From Pseudeuparius sepicola (Eukaryota > Arthropoda > Insecta > Coleoptera > Anthribidae), in NCBI GenBank assembly GCA_963920635.1, contig OY987301.1, forward strand, positions 48,583,820 through 48,647,819: 64,000 bases of DNA. Reading direction: 5' to 3'. Of the stretch, positions 10,173-21,997 are shown piece by piece (position 1 is the first letter of the stretch; every line of letters starts with the position of its first letter). A program made the position numbers and the translations under genes. The notes beneath the pieces were generated by a model. That model made no database searches and was not told where the DNA came from. It was given only the letters and a program-made list of their open reading frames with translations.

Positions 10173-10454
10173 TACAGGGTAGTTTAAATTCGACACATTT
10201 GTTTGTTTCTCCTATTTCCTTAGGTGACCAAGAAAGATAAGTTTAGGTGTCACATTATAAGAGTTCCTTTAATGATTCTAGTTGAATGGCATAAACCGCA
10301 TCCCGTTATCTCGATTCTTTTGAGAAGAGGAATACACAGTGTTTTATGTTTTTTTTGTATGTTTTCTTGAACGCGACCTATGCAAACTTAACTTTTTTGT
10401 TAACAATGCATAGAAGTAGGATGATTTTTCTTGTCGAATCTGAACCACCCTGTA
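10173..10454. mobile_element. TACAGGGTG-type MITE, 282 bp
   Basis: It starts TACAGGGTAGTTTAAATTCG and ends with the inverted match CGAATCTGAACCACCCTGTA; TTCGACA and TGTCGAA are shared in the termini. The terminus CACCCTGTA of another element abuts it at 10162-10170, leaving only a few bases between. No coding capacity. Confidence 0.7.
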
Positions 10455-10562
10455 CACTGCTAACAAGCAAACCAATATATTTTTTAGCTTTGTGAAAATA
10501 TACCTGCATGTTTATCATTATTAAATAATAATGCTGGAATAATTATAAATAGCACTAAACAT

Positions 10563-10568
10563 TTTATT
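10563..10568 (-). promoter_or_regulatory. Candidate polyadenylation signal for the LRR gene
   Basis: AATAAA on the reverse strand, about 70 bases past the stop codon of the LRR gene. Confidence 0.45.
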
Positions 10569-10639
10569 CATGTAACAACATAATAACATAGGTAGGTACC
10601 TATCTATTATAAACAAATTGATAATACCGACAAAATAAT

Positions 10640-11635
10640 TCAATTAAAACTATAACTCAAACGCTCGGTAGTCGATGATGTTCGACTATCACACGTATAA
10701 GTTGTATCATAAGTAAACCTCCCTTTTCCATATATTTCCATATCCAAAACAGCATCAATTCTACTCAGACACAGACATTCTATGGGATTCCTTAGAAGTG
10801 ACAGCGTCTTGCTTGTATTCTTCATAAAAGCGACTGTATCCTGGGGAACACACCCTACTTCGTTGCTGTCAAGAATTATAACACTGTTTTCTTGAACATT
10901 TTCTAACATTGCTTGGGAAACAGTAGATATTAGATTTCCTTGTAGCTCGAGATATACACAACCCAAGTCTTTAAACGAGTATCCGTCCATGGTTTTTATA
11001 TGATTTTTCTTGAGCAAGATGTGAATTGAGGGCTGCCCCGATTTGAGGTCTTTAAATGCATTTAAACCGATTTCTTTTATTGCGTTGTGGCTGAAATCCA
11101 CGACGCGTATATTGGAACTTCTTTGGAATATGTTTCCGTCTATCCCTGCGATCTTGTTTCTATCCAGGTGCACTGCTTCAAGTTGTGGCATGTCAGAAAA
11201 TGCCCCATCTGCTACGAATGATATTTCGTTAGCTGATAGGTACAATGTTTTTAAAGATAATATATTGTTAAAGGCTCCTTTCCTGACCTCGCTTATACGA
11301 TTGACTGCGAGTGATAATTGCTGTAGTTTCGGTACATTTTGAAAAGCTTGAGGATGTACTTCTGACACATTAGCGTCGACCAGCGTGAGGGTTTCAAGCA
11401 GTGGAAATCCTTTGATCATGCCTTCGCAGAGTTGGCTGGCGTTCGCTCTGCGTACGTCGATCTGCCAGTACTGGTCAAGTTGGCTGAGACTTTTGCCAGT
11501 TATCAGCTCAGCCAGATGGTTTGGTCCGTCGCGTACGTTGGCGTCGACATCAGTGAGTGCAAATTTATTAGCACAAGGATCGCAAAGATGACCGAGAAAA
11601 AATGTCACGAACAGCACGATCGTAAACGCTATCAT
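10640..11635 (-). CDS. Secreted leucine-rich-repeat protein, single exon
   Basis: The intact frame of 331 codons starts at ATG 11635; the frame is open upstream to 11731, but the only upstream start-like codon is GTG, and the ATG is followed directly by a signal peptide. Residues 1-17 (MIAFTIVLFVTFFLGHL) are hydrophobic, with no other membrane segment, so export is likely. Residues 18-75 form a cysteine-containing N-cap. From about 78 there are LRRs of the extracellular 24-residue type, for example LQQLSLAVNRISEVRKGAF and LEAVHLDRNKIAGIDGNIF, to about 285. A cysteine-containing C-cap (IECLCLS to TYTC) follows. Such proteins usually bind other extracellular proteins. The gene lies antisense inside the giant TMEM132 intron. 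It is the longest intact frame in the window and has higher GC than its surroundings. No orthologue name is offered; a recent retrocopy is possible given the lack of introns. Confidence 0.88.
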   Translation of the reverse strand: MIAFTIVLFVTFFLGHLCDPCANKFALTDVDANVRDGPNHLAELITGKSLSQLDQYWQIDVRRANASQLCEGMIKGFPLLETLTLVDANVSEVHPQAFQNVPKLQQLSLAVNRISEVRKGAFNNILSLKTLYLSANEISFVADGAFSDMPQLEAVHLDRNKIAGIDGNIFQRSSNIRVVDFSHNAIKEIGLNAFKDLKSGQPSIHILLKKNHIKTMDGYSFKDLGCVYLELQGNLISTVSQAMLENVQENSVIILDSNEVGCVPQDTVAFMKNTSKTLSLLRNPIECLCLSRIDAVLDMEIYGKGRFTYDTTYTCDSRTSSTTERLSYSFN

Positions 11636-11739
11636 TCTGAGACGCGTTCTCGTTCGGTACTGATGTTTTTTTTCGGTTGATCGGTGCAGCGACGATAAAC
11701 TTTTGATCTGTGACGTAACTGTATTTTTCACTTGGTTTT

Positions 11740-12120
11740 CGACCGTATTTGTTTCTTTGATAGCGTCAATGTCGGTATTTAACTTAAAGTCCAGTTGGCC
11801 TAATTTTATTTTATTTAATCAACACAAATAATCATCTATTCTAATCGTGAATAGATTGGTCACAGCATATATTTTTTTTATATATTTTATATTTAGCTCT
11901 CTCTCTACGTAGGTTAACCACATATTATTAGCTAAAATCTTGTTTATTTTATTTTATTTTAAAATTCTTATTTCGATAATTAGTCTTACCCACATCTCTC
12001 TTATCTTATAAGAGTGGGTTACAGTTTTAGGATTCATTTCTTGTGTTTGTCGTAAATAAATAAGTAAAACTAATGAGACTATCATCAACCGCACATTTAT
12101 AGACACCTCTACCTCAAAAT
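11740..12120. other. LRR gene 5' flank, with a short hairpin
   Basis: Probable promoter and 5' untranslated region of the minus-strand LRR gene. No convincing TATA box position was fixed. A hairpin-like pair around ACCCACATCTC and TAAGAGTGGGT lies near 11990-12018. Confidence 0.35.
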
Positions 12121-12123
12121 ATA

Positions 12124-12840
12124 TAGGGTGCTATAAAGTTGAATTTTAAAGACCAATTTGGATTAGTAAGCTCCTTGGTGTTCGAGATATTTAGTTGAAA
12201 TTTGGCACGGATTTCTTTCTTATAATATGTACTTATAAACGTAGTTTTGGTACAAAATCAGTAGAAAAAATCTAAGAACAAGCGGAAGAAAATAGTGCCA
12301 CTCTGATGCAGTTCTAAAAATAAGGGTACTTTACTCTTGAGGAATTTTCATATTTTTCAACCTACCCTGTATACGAATCGAAATTTCAAACTTTTTGCGG
12401 GTGGATTTTGAGTTTAAGCACAAGCACCAACTTTTATCAAGAATATTTTTTTTAGAAACTTCAAATAAAGAAAATTCCCATTTGTATTCAACTTTCTGGC
12501 AGACACTGTATAATTTTTAAACCGCCTCAACTTTGTTCTTTAAATGGATAAGTTTATAGATTCAGTTAGGTAGGTAGGTACGTATTTTGTTTACTGTTTG
12601 AAAATTATTTATTATAATTATTATTTTAGACGTACCATGCATAACGGCCTAACATAGAAAAGTTCCAATAAATTGCAATACGTCGTAAACTAGATCCTAG
12701 GTTGACCTTTAACACAAGTAAAAAAACATAGGAAAAAGGTTAGAAAATACATATTCTTCCAATTTTTTTATTAAATTACACAAAAGCGTGTTTTTATATA
12801 AGAAATAAATCCGTGCCATATTTCAACTAAATAGCTGTCT
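12124..12840. repeat. Decayed inverted-repeat element(s) with ACCCTGTATA termini
   Basis: The segment near 12190-12225 (TTAGTTGAAATTTGGCACGG) recurs inverted near 12800-12832 (CCGTGCCATATTTCAACTAA). An internal TACCCTGTATA occurs near 12364. This suggests a foldback or two overlapping MITEs. No coding sequence. Confidence 0.5.
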
Positions 12841-13254
12841 TAAGAATACAAGAATATTAATAAAAAAAAATAATTCAAACGTTAACATAATGTATTTTGA
12901 AGTGGGAAGTCTAAATAAAAAATTGCATAGGCAAAATCCTATTATTTTAGTCCGAAAATCTTATTGGGTTGACATACTGTTTACACATTGTGTATTTTTC
13001 TCTGCCGTTAATGATAAAATGCCCTTTCAACAATATACTGGGTGATTAAGAATATTTAGTTATGTGAGTGATATAAAGAGAACGCTACATAGCGTTTCTA
13101 CAAGAATAAAAATTAAATTTAGGTATCATCAGTACATTGCGTCGCATTTGCGTCGTCGCGTCTTCAGTCCCCGTAGTTTATACATTTTTATTTCCTCTCC
13201 CGTAACGACTATTATTGGTATTATTGTATTGGTATAAAATACGTGTTCGATATG
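12841..13254. other. Unassigned AT-rich intron sequence
   Basis: Nothing recognised beyond simple AT-rich runs. Confidence 0.4.
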
Positions 13255-13560
13255 ATCCCATTTTTAATGGAACCCCGGCCATATTTCGTGGTGCCCGAAC
13301 GGCTGCCGTCGGACACAATATCAACGCGGCCGGCCCCATATTTCACGCGGCTTAAAACACAATCTTCCGGACCGGGGCGCCCAGACTATTTCTAAAATTC
13401 CGTGGAAAATAATTTATTTTGATGAATGGCCCGTGGCCATCGATAAATTCTGGGAGCGCGCGCGAACCGAGCGCCTAATGATGAATTTTTTAGTTGGATT
13501 GGGAGAGGCGATAAATAAATATGACGGATATCGGTGGAGTGCAATATCGACGTTGGAAGT
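13255..13560. promoter_or_regulatory. GC-rich repeat-poor island, candidate intronic regulatory DNA
   Basis: This stretch is much more GC-rich than its flanks (for example CGGCCGGCCCCATATTTC). It contains no inverted repeats, no transposon motifs and no convincing coding frame with splice sites. Such islands recur through the intron. Regulatory function is inference from composition only. Confidence 0.3.
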
Positions 13561-13734
13561 TGCTGGTATGCATAAAAATAAAACATTTCTATATTTTTGT
13601 GTTTCAAAAAATATATTATTCACAATCTTACTGTAATCTTAAAATATTTTTCTGCTCTCGGTATGATTGTGAATAAAATATTTTTCAACTCTTACAAGCA
13701 TATTTGCTGGTTTCTATACAATCTACAAAATTAG

Positions 13735-14840
13735 GGTTTCACAATTTTCAAGAGATTTTGTGATCTTGACTTGCATTCAAGAACTTTTCAAGTCGAGAAA
13801 TCGGAAACTGTTTCCAACACAAGTCAAGATTTTCTATTTCAAGATCAAGATTTCTTGTCAAGAAACCAATAAATTCTTGAATATCTCGAAGTTAAGTTTG
13901 ATTAGTAGAAACCCGATAAAAAAGCGCAAAAAACTTGAAAAAGGTGCTTAAAAAAGCACAAAATTTGCCAAAAAAGCATTAAATAAGCAAATTAAGCAAA
14001 AATAAATGTTTAAAAATTATGTAAACATACGTGAAAATGTTCAAATAAGCACAAAGGGAAAAAAGGATAAAACCTCAAAAAAGCAAAAAAAAAACAAATA
14101 CCGCGATCGCAATATACTTAGTTTTGGGTAATTCGTGATGCTTAAAATCCTGTCTTTACTAGAGACTGGAGAAAAGAACGCAAAAATTGGAAAAAAAGGC
14201 ACAAAAAAAACTGTCGCAATATACTTATAGTTTTGCATAATTCGTGTAGAAATTAAATATATCATGGTTGCTTATAAAATTCAGCAATAAGCATAATGCT
14301 TAAAATTCGGTTTCTATTTATTAGTGATAATAATTGCTTTAAGTAAATTCCTAGGATAATTTATTTAGGTGCATACTTTAGATTTTAATATGAATAAAAA
14401 ACACGTCTATAAAGCATACAAAATTTATTAATCATAAATAAAAATCTATGATTATGATATGATAAACAAAACAATATTCTTTTTATAACACAAAACAAAA
14501 AATAAAAATGAACTTACAAATACAGCAAACAAAACATATTCATGGTATAACCCAAAACAAAAGAAATAAAAATTAACAAAATATAACAAAAAAATAATAA
14601 TACCTACTGCTTGGATACGTCCAAAGACATATAAAAAACAATATATGTGTTTGGATACGTCGGGCTTTGAGAGCCATGAATTTAAACACATTAAACTTCG
14701 CGCGCCTCTTCTTTTCAAGCAATTTCAAGAAATCTTGAATTCAAGTCAAGACTTTTGCTTTAAAAAAACCGTCGAGTCAAGACATATTTAATTTCTTGAT
14801 CTTGAATTTAAAGTCAAGTCAAGAAATTATGTTCAAGCCA
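13735..14840. mobile_element. Candidate non-autonomous element with CAAGTCAAGA-rich ends
   Basis: The left end (13735-13890) is packed with TCAAGA and CTTGACTTG motifs. The right end (14715-14840) has the inverted set, including ATTTCTTGATCTTGAA and AGTCAAGTCAAGAAAT. The interior is A-rich with a repeated TTAGTTTT and AATTCGTG segment at 14115-14150 and 14220-14250. The organisation suggests a MITE with subterminal repeats, possibly hAT-type. No transposase recognised. Confidence 0.45.
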
Positions 14841-14973
14841 CGATACCGGTATGCTACTCCCGATGTAAAAACACGTCGAGCTGGCGCAGATGACGTCACT
14901 GCGAAGCACCAAGTCGGTTCAGTATCGGGAGTTCAGTTCAAATTAGGCGTCCATCAAGATGTTTCGGTTGGTA

Positions 14974-15450
14974 AAAGAAAAAAGTATGTAGTAGGGGTGC
15001 AATCAGCAGGGCAAAAAAATACTCTTTGTTATATGGTCAAGCTTTCGGAATTAATTTATTTCTTCATCACGATAATAGCTACAATAAATATACATTATAA
15101 AAATGTTATAATGTAATGGTAGGACCACTTACAAACTTGAGGTTTAGTTTAAAATTCGCGGAAAAAATACTAACAAAGTATCCTATAGAGTAAATGCAGA
15201 AAACCTATTATGATCTTCTTTCCATGAAAAATTTTTTTTTCTTAGTATTCTTTTTGCCAATTTTAAGCTAAACCTCAAGTATGTAAGTAGTCCTAACATT
15301 AACATTATAACATTTTTATAATGTACATTTATTGTAGCTATTGTCCTAATGAAGGAATAAATTCATTCCGAAAGCTTGACCACATTAGCAAAGAGTATTT
15401 TCTTTTTGCCCTGCTGACTGCATCCCTACTACCTACATACTTTTTTCTTA
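14974..15450. repeat. Foldback element, about 235-bp inverted arms
   Basis: It starts AAGAAAAAAGTATGTAGTAG and ends with its inverted copy CTACCTACATACTTTTTTCTT. The arms share CAGCAGGGCAAAAA, GAATTAATTTATT, ATTATAAAAATGTTATAATG and ACTTGAGGTTTAG, meeting near 15220. Non-coding. Confidence 0.8.
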
Positions 15451-15621
15451 TTAACTAAGTCAGTCACGACTTACACCTGCTTATCAATAAATGTATGTAA
15501 TAAATATAAATACAAATAATGTAAGACCTATGTATACCTATTACTTCTGTTAGATCTGCCCTAATGCATTTTGCTTAATTTTATTCAACAACTACACATT
15601 CAAATCCAAACGTGAAAATAA

Positions 15622-15896
15622 GAAAACAAACAGTAAACTTGTTAAACAAATTGATGGGGTTGAATTCAGGATAGGTTTGGAGGCCTTCAAGGAACACCCT
15701 TGTCTGAAGAGTTGTGCTTTTGGAAAGTTTTATTTCCTTTTTCAAGACATCTAAAAGTTGTACAAAAATTAAAGATGTATTGAAAAAAGAAATAAAACTT
15801 TCCGAAACTTTTCAAACAAGAGTGTTCCTTTAAGGCCTCCAAACCTATCCTGACTGCAACCCAGCAACTTGTTTAACAAATTTACTGTTTGTTTTC
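15622..15896. repeat. Foldback element, about 130-bp inverted arms
   Basis: It starts GAAAACAAACAGTAAACTTG and ends TTTACTGTTTGTTTTC. Shared inner blocks are GGATAGGTTTGGAGGCCTT and GAAAGTTTTATTTC. The centre is only about 20 bases. Non-coding. Confidence 0.8.
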
Positions 15897-15897
15897 A

Positions 15898-16195
15898 ACT
15901 AGCCAGTCAAGTCTACCCTCCTCTACCTAGAAATAAAAAATCAAGATTACTAGCCGATTCTCACGACTTCTTCCGATTGAAAAGACCCTTTCCTGTGCCC
16001 CCGTCCCGTACCTTCTTAGGGGTTGAATTTTGGAAAATCCTTTCTTATCGAATCCCTACATCGTACAATGAACCTACCTGCCAAATTTCAAGTTTGTAGG
16101 CTTTATAGTTCCAGAGATTTCGTGACGAGTGCGTGAGTGAGTCAGTGGTATTTGGTATTTCTCTTATATATTATATATATAATATATAGATTTGA
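15898..16195 (+). mobile_element. Probable non-LTR retrotransposon or SINE 3' tail
   Basis: The sequence TGCCAAATTTCAAGTTTGTA followed by TTCCAGAGATTTCGTGACGA, then a GAGTGAGTC run and an ATATAT tract (16162-16190) is typical of insect LINE/SINE 3' untranslated ends. No coding sequence is left. Confidence 0.5.
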
Positions 16196-16552
16196 CCGAT
16201 TCATAATATATTAACGATTATTGAAAATGTTGGTCAAACCCCTCTTCGTAATAATCTTGGGTGAAACCTATATAAACGTGGCTATTTTTGCATAAAAACT
16301 GCGTTTTATTTATATGGGATTTATATTATTTTTATGCCTCATGCTTCGCAGTGACGTCAGATGTGGGAGGAGCCTAGGACGCGAGATGCGCATTAGCATA
16401 CCGTTGTTTGTGTATCGTGGTCCATATCCATCCTAGGTAGGTAAGATATAAAATCTAAATCAACCAATTACGGTTAAATCTTCCCCAACGCGTGTTGGCG
16501 TATTTCCTAATCAAGCAAAACTTTTCTATTTATTTTATTCCAAAAGATTAAT

Positions 16553-16613
16553 GTCATACCATTGAGTAAAGGATGTATATTCTATGAATAATATCCTTTT
16601 CTCAATGGTCATA
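16553..16613. repeat. Imperfect palindrome, about 60 bp
   Basis: TCATACCATTGAGTAAAGGAT on the left mirrors ATCCTTTTCTCAATGGTCAT on the right around an AT-rich centre. Confidence 0.65.
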
Positions 16614-18419
16614 CGACAAATTATTTTCACTCTTTATTCCAATATCCGTTTAGTACTCCGATCCAATATAAATATAACACTGATATTGAGGTTATGTATT
16701 TTGTTATTGTAGGCCACGAACATTTTATACGTGTAAAAACCAGGTATTACTTATCTAGTCATATTTGATCGGAGGTTTAGTAGCTAAGTTTTATATTAAA
16801 AAAATAAACTTCAACTCGAGTGAAATGTCCATATCGCATGACGAGGATTGAGCACTACACCGTAGGCGGCCTCAATCAAATGTCCTTATTAACAACAAGT
16901 TTTATTCTGACGAGCCTGATTTTAATATATCACCGTTTTCGGATCAATGACCATCAACATTTTAAGTGGAAATTATAAATTTAGTTTTAGCCTAATAGGA
17001 TCTCCAGATCGACTAGAAGCTGGAAGTAAAGGTTTTAGAAATCAGCGTGTTAAAACGCGTCAACTGAGAAAACTATTTTTGAAAATCATCAATAATTTAT
17101 AGTTTATCGATTGTCGTTAATAAAATGTAACCAGTCTAGTTAATTTAACAAAATTGTAACAATTATTATAGGAAAAGTCGAGGGAAAAGTATACCCGCCA
17201 TCAACAAACCCACTATTATAATGATTATTTTTCTTGAAGACTCGAAGCGCAATATATTTCAGCCTCCCGAATTAGCTACTTAGAATGGTGCCCGTTTGCC
17301 AGAGATGCACGCTAATGTGAAAGGGAAGGGAATCCGTAAACTAATAAATCTAACCCCAGTCACCAATAAGCAGTTTAAATTAAAGCTACATGAGCATTTA
17401 ACGTGATTTATTTAGACCGGCGGTGCAAGCTTCGTTCGTAAATAAATGAAACATTCCAACACCGAAAATGTACAAGGTGTGCAGGTAACCTATAGCTATG
17501 GTAAGTATTTATACAGGGTGATTAAAAATTGCCATTCTAACATTTTCTCATTTTGAAGAGTATAATAATAAGGCATGAAATGGAAGTATAAAGTGTACAA
17601 GCACCTATATCCACGTTGCATTTACTCCAAACTGCAGTTATCTATAACCACCGTTCAAAGGGGGCAAAATCCGAATATACATAGTAAAAATTTATGATAG
17701 ATGTTTTTGTTTTGCACATATGGCTAGGAAGCTCTCGTGCTGTGTAAAAAATAGCTCCAATAATTTTTTTACGTGCGCAAATCACAATTTACACCATTGA
17801 CCAAGTTATATACTTATAAAACTGTTTCTGTGTCTCATAATAAATAAAGACCTCCTACACAAATGGACCTTCAGCTTCACCTTGTCGCTTGACAAGAGGC
17901 TAAAAAATATAGGCAAGAAGATTCTTTCAAATTAGAAAATGCTAACCTTACCAACATTCCCATAATAAACAACCCTGACGATGTAAATATAACTAGACAA
18001 ATAATAATAAATGCCATTGTAATCATTCAACATGTATAATACTAAATAAAAACAAATATTTTGTATACTTATATGCATGGGCTGATTCCGTTTTTCTTTG
18101 ATATATGCCACGCACGTTTCGTGTCCCATTGTTCAAAATTATTACACTAATATATAAACTTTTTAAAGATAAAACAACACGATTGCACCCACTTTGCACT
18201 TCCTATAAGAAACAAAAATATAACATTGTGTACATGTGCACACAAATACATAACAATTCGACATAATTTATGGTATAATATCTCGCGAATAGTATGAGGT
18301 GTACATTTGACAATCCCGTCTATTATCTACATACACTAAACACTAAACAGATTGATGTAGTCCACGATTTATTTCTTAAGGACAATAATTTGTCTAGTTA
18401 TATTTGGTCTGGCATGTAA
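16614..18419. other. Unassigned intron sequence, one MITE terminus
   Basis: A TACAGGGTGATTA terminus lies at about 17513. A moderately GC-rich single-copy-looking patch at 17270-17460 could be regulatory. No gene recognised; the short open frames here look random. Confidence 0.4.
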
Positions 18420-18725
18420 ATGAATCCACCGGGAATTCCATTTTCTTCATATCTGAATGAATATTTCATTTTCGGTGTCGCCCATTTTCCGATGTACGGG
18501 ATATTTTCTTTTCAGTTCATAAAATTTCTCATCTTTCCATTAAGTTTCCGCGTCCCGAGGGAGACGTCGGACTTTTTCCAGTTCGTCAACTCCGGAATTA
18601 TTTTTGCCGGGAGTAACGCGAACGTCTGGTCCGATCAAAACTTCTCCAACTCCCCCAATAAAAGTAGGTTAAGCAACTTGGCCCGGACTCGGGTGCACTT
18701 TGCAGCAAAGTAAGACTGGGCGCTA
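18420..18725. promoter_or_regulatory. GC-rich repeat-poor island
   Basis: More GC than its flanks, without repeats. A 97-codon plus-strand frame spans it, but it resembles no family and has no splice context, so a non-coding conserved element is the more likely reading. Conservation was not testable here. Confidence 0.3.
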
Positions 18726-20430
18726 TATCGAACATTTTTTGTTCTCGTGACTGTGAGAAACGAGTCGATGTAGTTCGTCTCGAACTGGGAATATTTCAAC
18801 TTGGACCGGCTATATTTCAGAGTAGAGCATATTTCTGGATGATCATAATGTGTTTTATAAGATTTCAAGTTATAAATAGGTAAAAAAGATATACAGGGGG
18901 TCCGCAAATATCCAGCTCATAAAATTTAGATCCTCTGCTTCTTCTTGAATTCTGCCATAATAATTCCTCACAAAACTGTCACGTAACTTAAAAAATAAAA
19001 TTTACTACCATAGCAGGGAAATTTCTCAAATTATACGAAAAATTTTTAGTCGTCAATTTATAGCAAAAAATAATACCTAAATACTTTTTTCTACGACTGT
19101 ATAGAAATGGCCTCACTGTATCTTCGTTTTAATTGGAAAATGTATTCCATTGTACACGGTTCTTTGCAACCGGTACCGGAATATCACTATGCACGGGCTG
19201 CTATACAAATCTGAGAGAAGTAGAAGTATACAGTGTATACACTGGTGAATGATGGTAGTTCAGCTTTAATGATCTATATGTCTATTTTCGTGTACCTACT
19301 TTTAAAGTGAAAAAAAAAAATAAATTAGTTAGTTACTTAAAACGAAAGTGGACAGTTCCAGCGGCAATAAGTTAGAATTGAGTCTATCGCATATTTTAAT
19401 TAATAAATTAATTAAATTAATGTGATGACAGAAAATTTAATGCCAGAACCAACGATTTTTTATTACTGTAAGTACTAATATAATATCATTTAATATAGTA
19501 AATAAGTATAGGCAAGAAATATTTTGTTAAAATTCCTTATTTTAAATTTATTACCTACTTGTTCATGTTCAGAATATTTAAATAAAAAAAAAAGTAAAAG
19601 TCAAAATTTGAACTCTAACACAATTATACTTAATAACAGTCGTACCCAGACTAAAGATTATTTTTAGTCTGAGCAGTCGTATAACTCGCACGGAATGTTC
19701 ATTTCCCACGAGTATGACAGTTTGCAGCTCGAGCGACAGGCGAGTACTGCAAGTCATATGAGTGCCATTACGTGCTAGTTATGCACCGTAGGTACTATTA
19801 TTAACATGAAAACTTGTAGGTAATGTTTTTAATAAACTTTTCCCGTTAATACGTTTGATTTCAAGGTACACGGCGTGAAGCAATCGCCATCGAAACGAAA
19901 CTGTACATTTAACTTTTTTTAAATATTGTTCCAACATCAAAAGCGACTAAATTTTCGAGGAAGTGACTGAATCAAGTCCCCTAAAGTCACGAAAACTTCT
20001 AAATAAAGGCGACAAACAAAAATAAAAGAATCCGCCGCGCCCGGCGTTCTTTGGTCACTGAAAGTGCCCTGTGTATGCCGACGAACTTAAAGTTAAATGG
20101 AACTTTTTACTTTCATTAAAAGCCGGTCTAAGTGAACCAGCGGCAATTACACCTTTTTTAAATGAGATTCTCTAGATAAAGTCGGGAAAAAGGTGATGGT
20201 CTGCCGGGGAACAGTTTATATTTTATATAGAAGCACACACCTTTAGAAAAATATTTGATAAATCTTCATTAGCCATTAACAGTCAAAACACGTTGTTTCC
20301 CAACTTCTTTCTCTCGATTAAAAAAATAATATTTACCTCTGCACTGAAATTCCGTTTTTGACTCGTGCGGTTTATTTGGGTAATAAAACTTGAAATCAAG
20401 TCCTTGGTAGATAAATAACTATTTTCCGAT
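18726..20430. other. Unassigned intron sequence
   Basis: A TACAGGGGGTCC terminus lies near 18893. Balanced-composition patches at 19640-19790 and 19980-20200 may be regulatory. I see no gene. Confidence 0.4.
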
Positions 20431-20433
20431 TTT

Positions 20434-20700
20434 CATTCCTACACCCCACTTTAACCAAACAAAATATACACCTATTTCTGTCGCAACAATAATTCCTACA
20501 CCCCACTTTAACCAAAGCGGTTTACCCGGGTACAGCTAGAAACCAAAGCGGTAGGAATTATTATTGCGCCGGCGCAATAATAATTCCTACACCCCACTTT
20601 TACCAAACAAAACCGGATAGAACGCGGTTTACCCGGGTAAAGCCAGAAATACCTATAATGTCGGTTATATTTCGTACTTTACCCACGCTTCTTGGGTATT
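20434..20700. repeat. Minisatellite-like cluster with a 40-bp perfect palindrome
   Basis: AATTCCTACACCCCACTTT occurs three times (near 20434, 20491 and 20583), and GCGGTTTACCCGGGTA twice. At 20551-20590 there is a perfect 40-base palindrome whose left half is GTAGGAATTATTATTGCGCC. The layout looks like head-to-head fusion of two repeat copies. Confidence 0.8.
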
Positions 20701-20787
20701 TCGCAGTTTACCCGAGTAAACCTAAGTTTAACCGTTAACCTTACTTTACCTGTAACAAATACACCAATACACTAAAATATTTCGCCT

Positions 20788-21058
20788 CAAGGGCGTAGAT
20801 ATGGGGGGGTAAAGGAGGTAATTACCCCCCCCCCAGAGGACCATGATAATAACAAATAAAACTAAAAAAAGAATGTGGCGTGTGGCGGTGGCGTTCAATT
20901 CGCTTGACCAGCCCTTCACAAATACGCGACCACTGCATGCGTGACGTCATGTTCAACGTTGTAGAAGCCCTGGAATATTCGAAGACGTTCCAGCAAAAAT
21001 ATATTGTTTTTTCGCTTTACCCCCCCCCCCCCCAGAAAAAAACATATCTACGCCGCTG
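20788..21058. mobile_element. hAT-like MITE, about 271 bp
   Basis: The ends are inverted: CAAGGGCGTAGATATG at the left and CATATCTACGCCGCTG at the right. G-runs and C-runs follow just inside. The flanks TTCGCCT and TTAGCCT differ by one base and may be a target duplication. The termini fit the hAT style (CAGxGGCGTAG). Confidence 0.6.
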
Positions 21059-21064
21059 TTAGCC

Positions 21065-21990
21065 TGCGAATGCCTAAATTTTTTCATTGCTTAACCAATG
21101 GCCCGATTTTACATAAAGGTACTCCACAATTTTTTATTGGTAAAAAAAGTTGTAATTTAACGTTTGCGATCCATTAAAAATCTGATATGAAAACAACGTT
21201 AAAATCGAAGCAATCGGCATTTTGGGGCCATGACTTCACTCCGCTAGAAAATTTTACCTTAATATTTAATTTTAGCGCCTTTCCCGGTCGCATTTTTGGT
21301 CTCTATTTTCAACATATTTCATGGTGCACTTATAAAGGACTAGTGTGAAAAAGGCCCCGTGCTCACCATTTCAGTAACTTTTAAAAATCAAAACATTGCA
21401 TAGTAAATTTTTATATTATGTTGGCTTTCAAGGGAACTAATTATTGCAAAAGTTACTTGACTATTGAATGTGTTAAAATTTCTCAACAGGAAACTCATCT
21501 ACTTCAAGAACTCCCCAGGGAGCAGTTTGATGTTTTATAAAAGCTAAGTAACCATTTTATACAAATTTTATAAAACAACGTAAGTCACGAAAATGTTTTA
21601 ATAACGTTTAGGTACACAGTCACTATAAAGGCAAAATAGTAACTCTTTATTTTTTGTAACTTTTTATTTTACAAGAGTGGCTGGAAACCGTTATAAAATA
21701 GTAATGTAAATGTTTACAAAGGTCTTATAAAACGAAACAAACATCATTATAAAACTGTGTTATAAAGCTTTATAATTGCGCTATAAAATAAATTAACTCG
21801 ATAAAACAACTAGGTATATAACACACAGAAAAGGCATTTAGTTGCTTTCGGGGTACTCCTAGTTTGGAGAATTATTGTTATTAATATAACAATTTATAAC
21901 CAGTTTTTGTCGTTTCTTTAGATATAACCAGATTGTTATAAAGCGGATTATAAAGCTGATTTGTCAATAAGTGTAGAAGCAATCCGCCAC
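21065..21990. other. Unassigned, rich in TATAAA motifs
   Basis: From about 21530 to 21960 the motifs TTATAAA and TTTATAA recur more than a dozen times in both orientations, which could be subterminal binding repeats of an unrecognised element. No gene. Confidence 0.4.
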
Positions 21991-21997
21991 ATTTTAT

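Noticed and set aside
11043..11680. Plus-strand frames over the LRR gene
   Set aside because: They are antisense shadows of the well-supported minus-strand LRR coding sequence.
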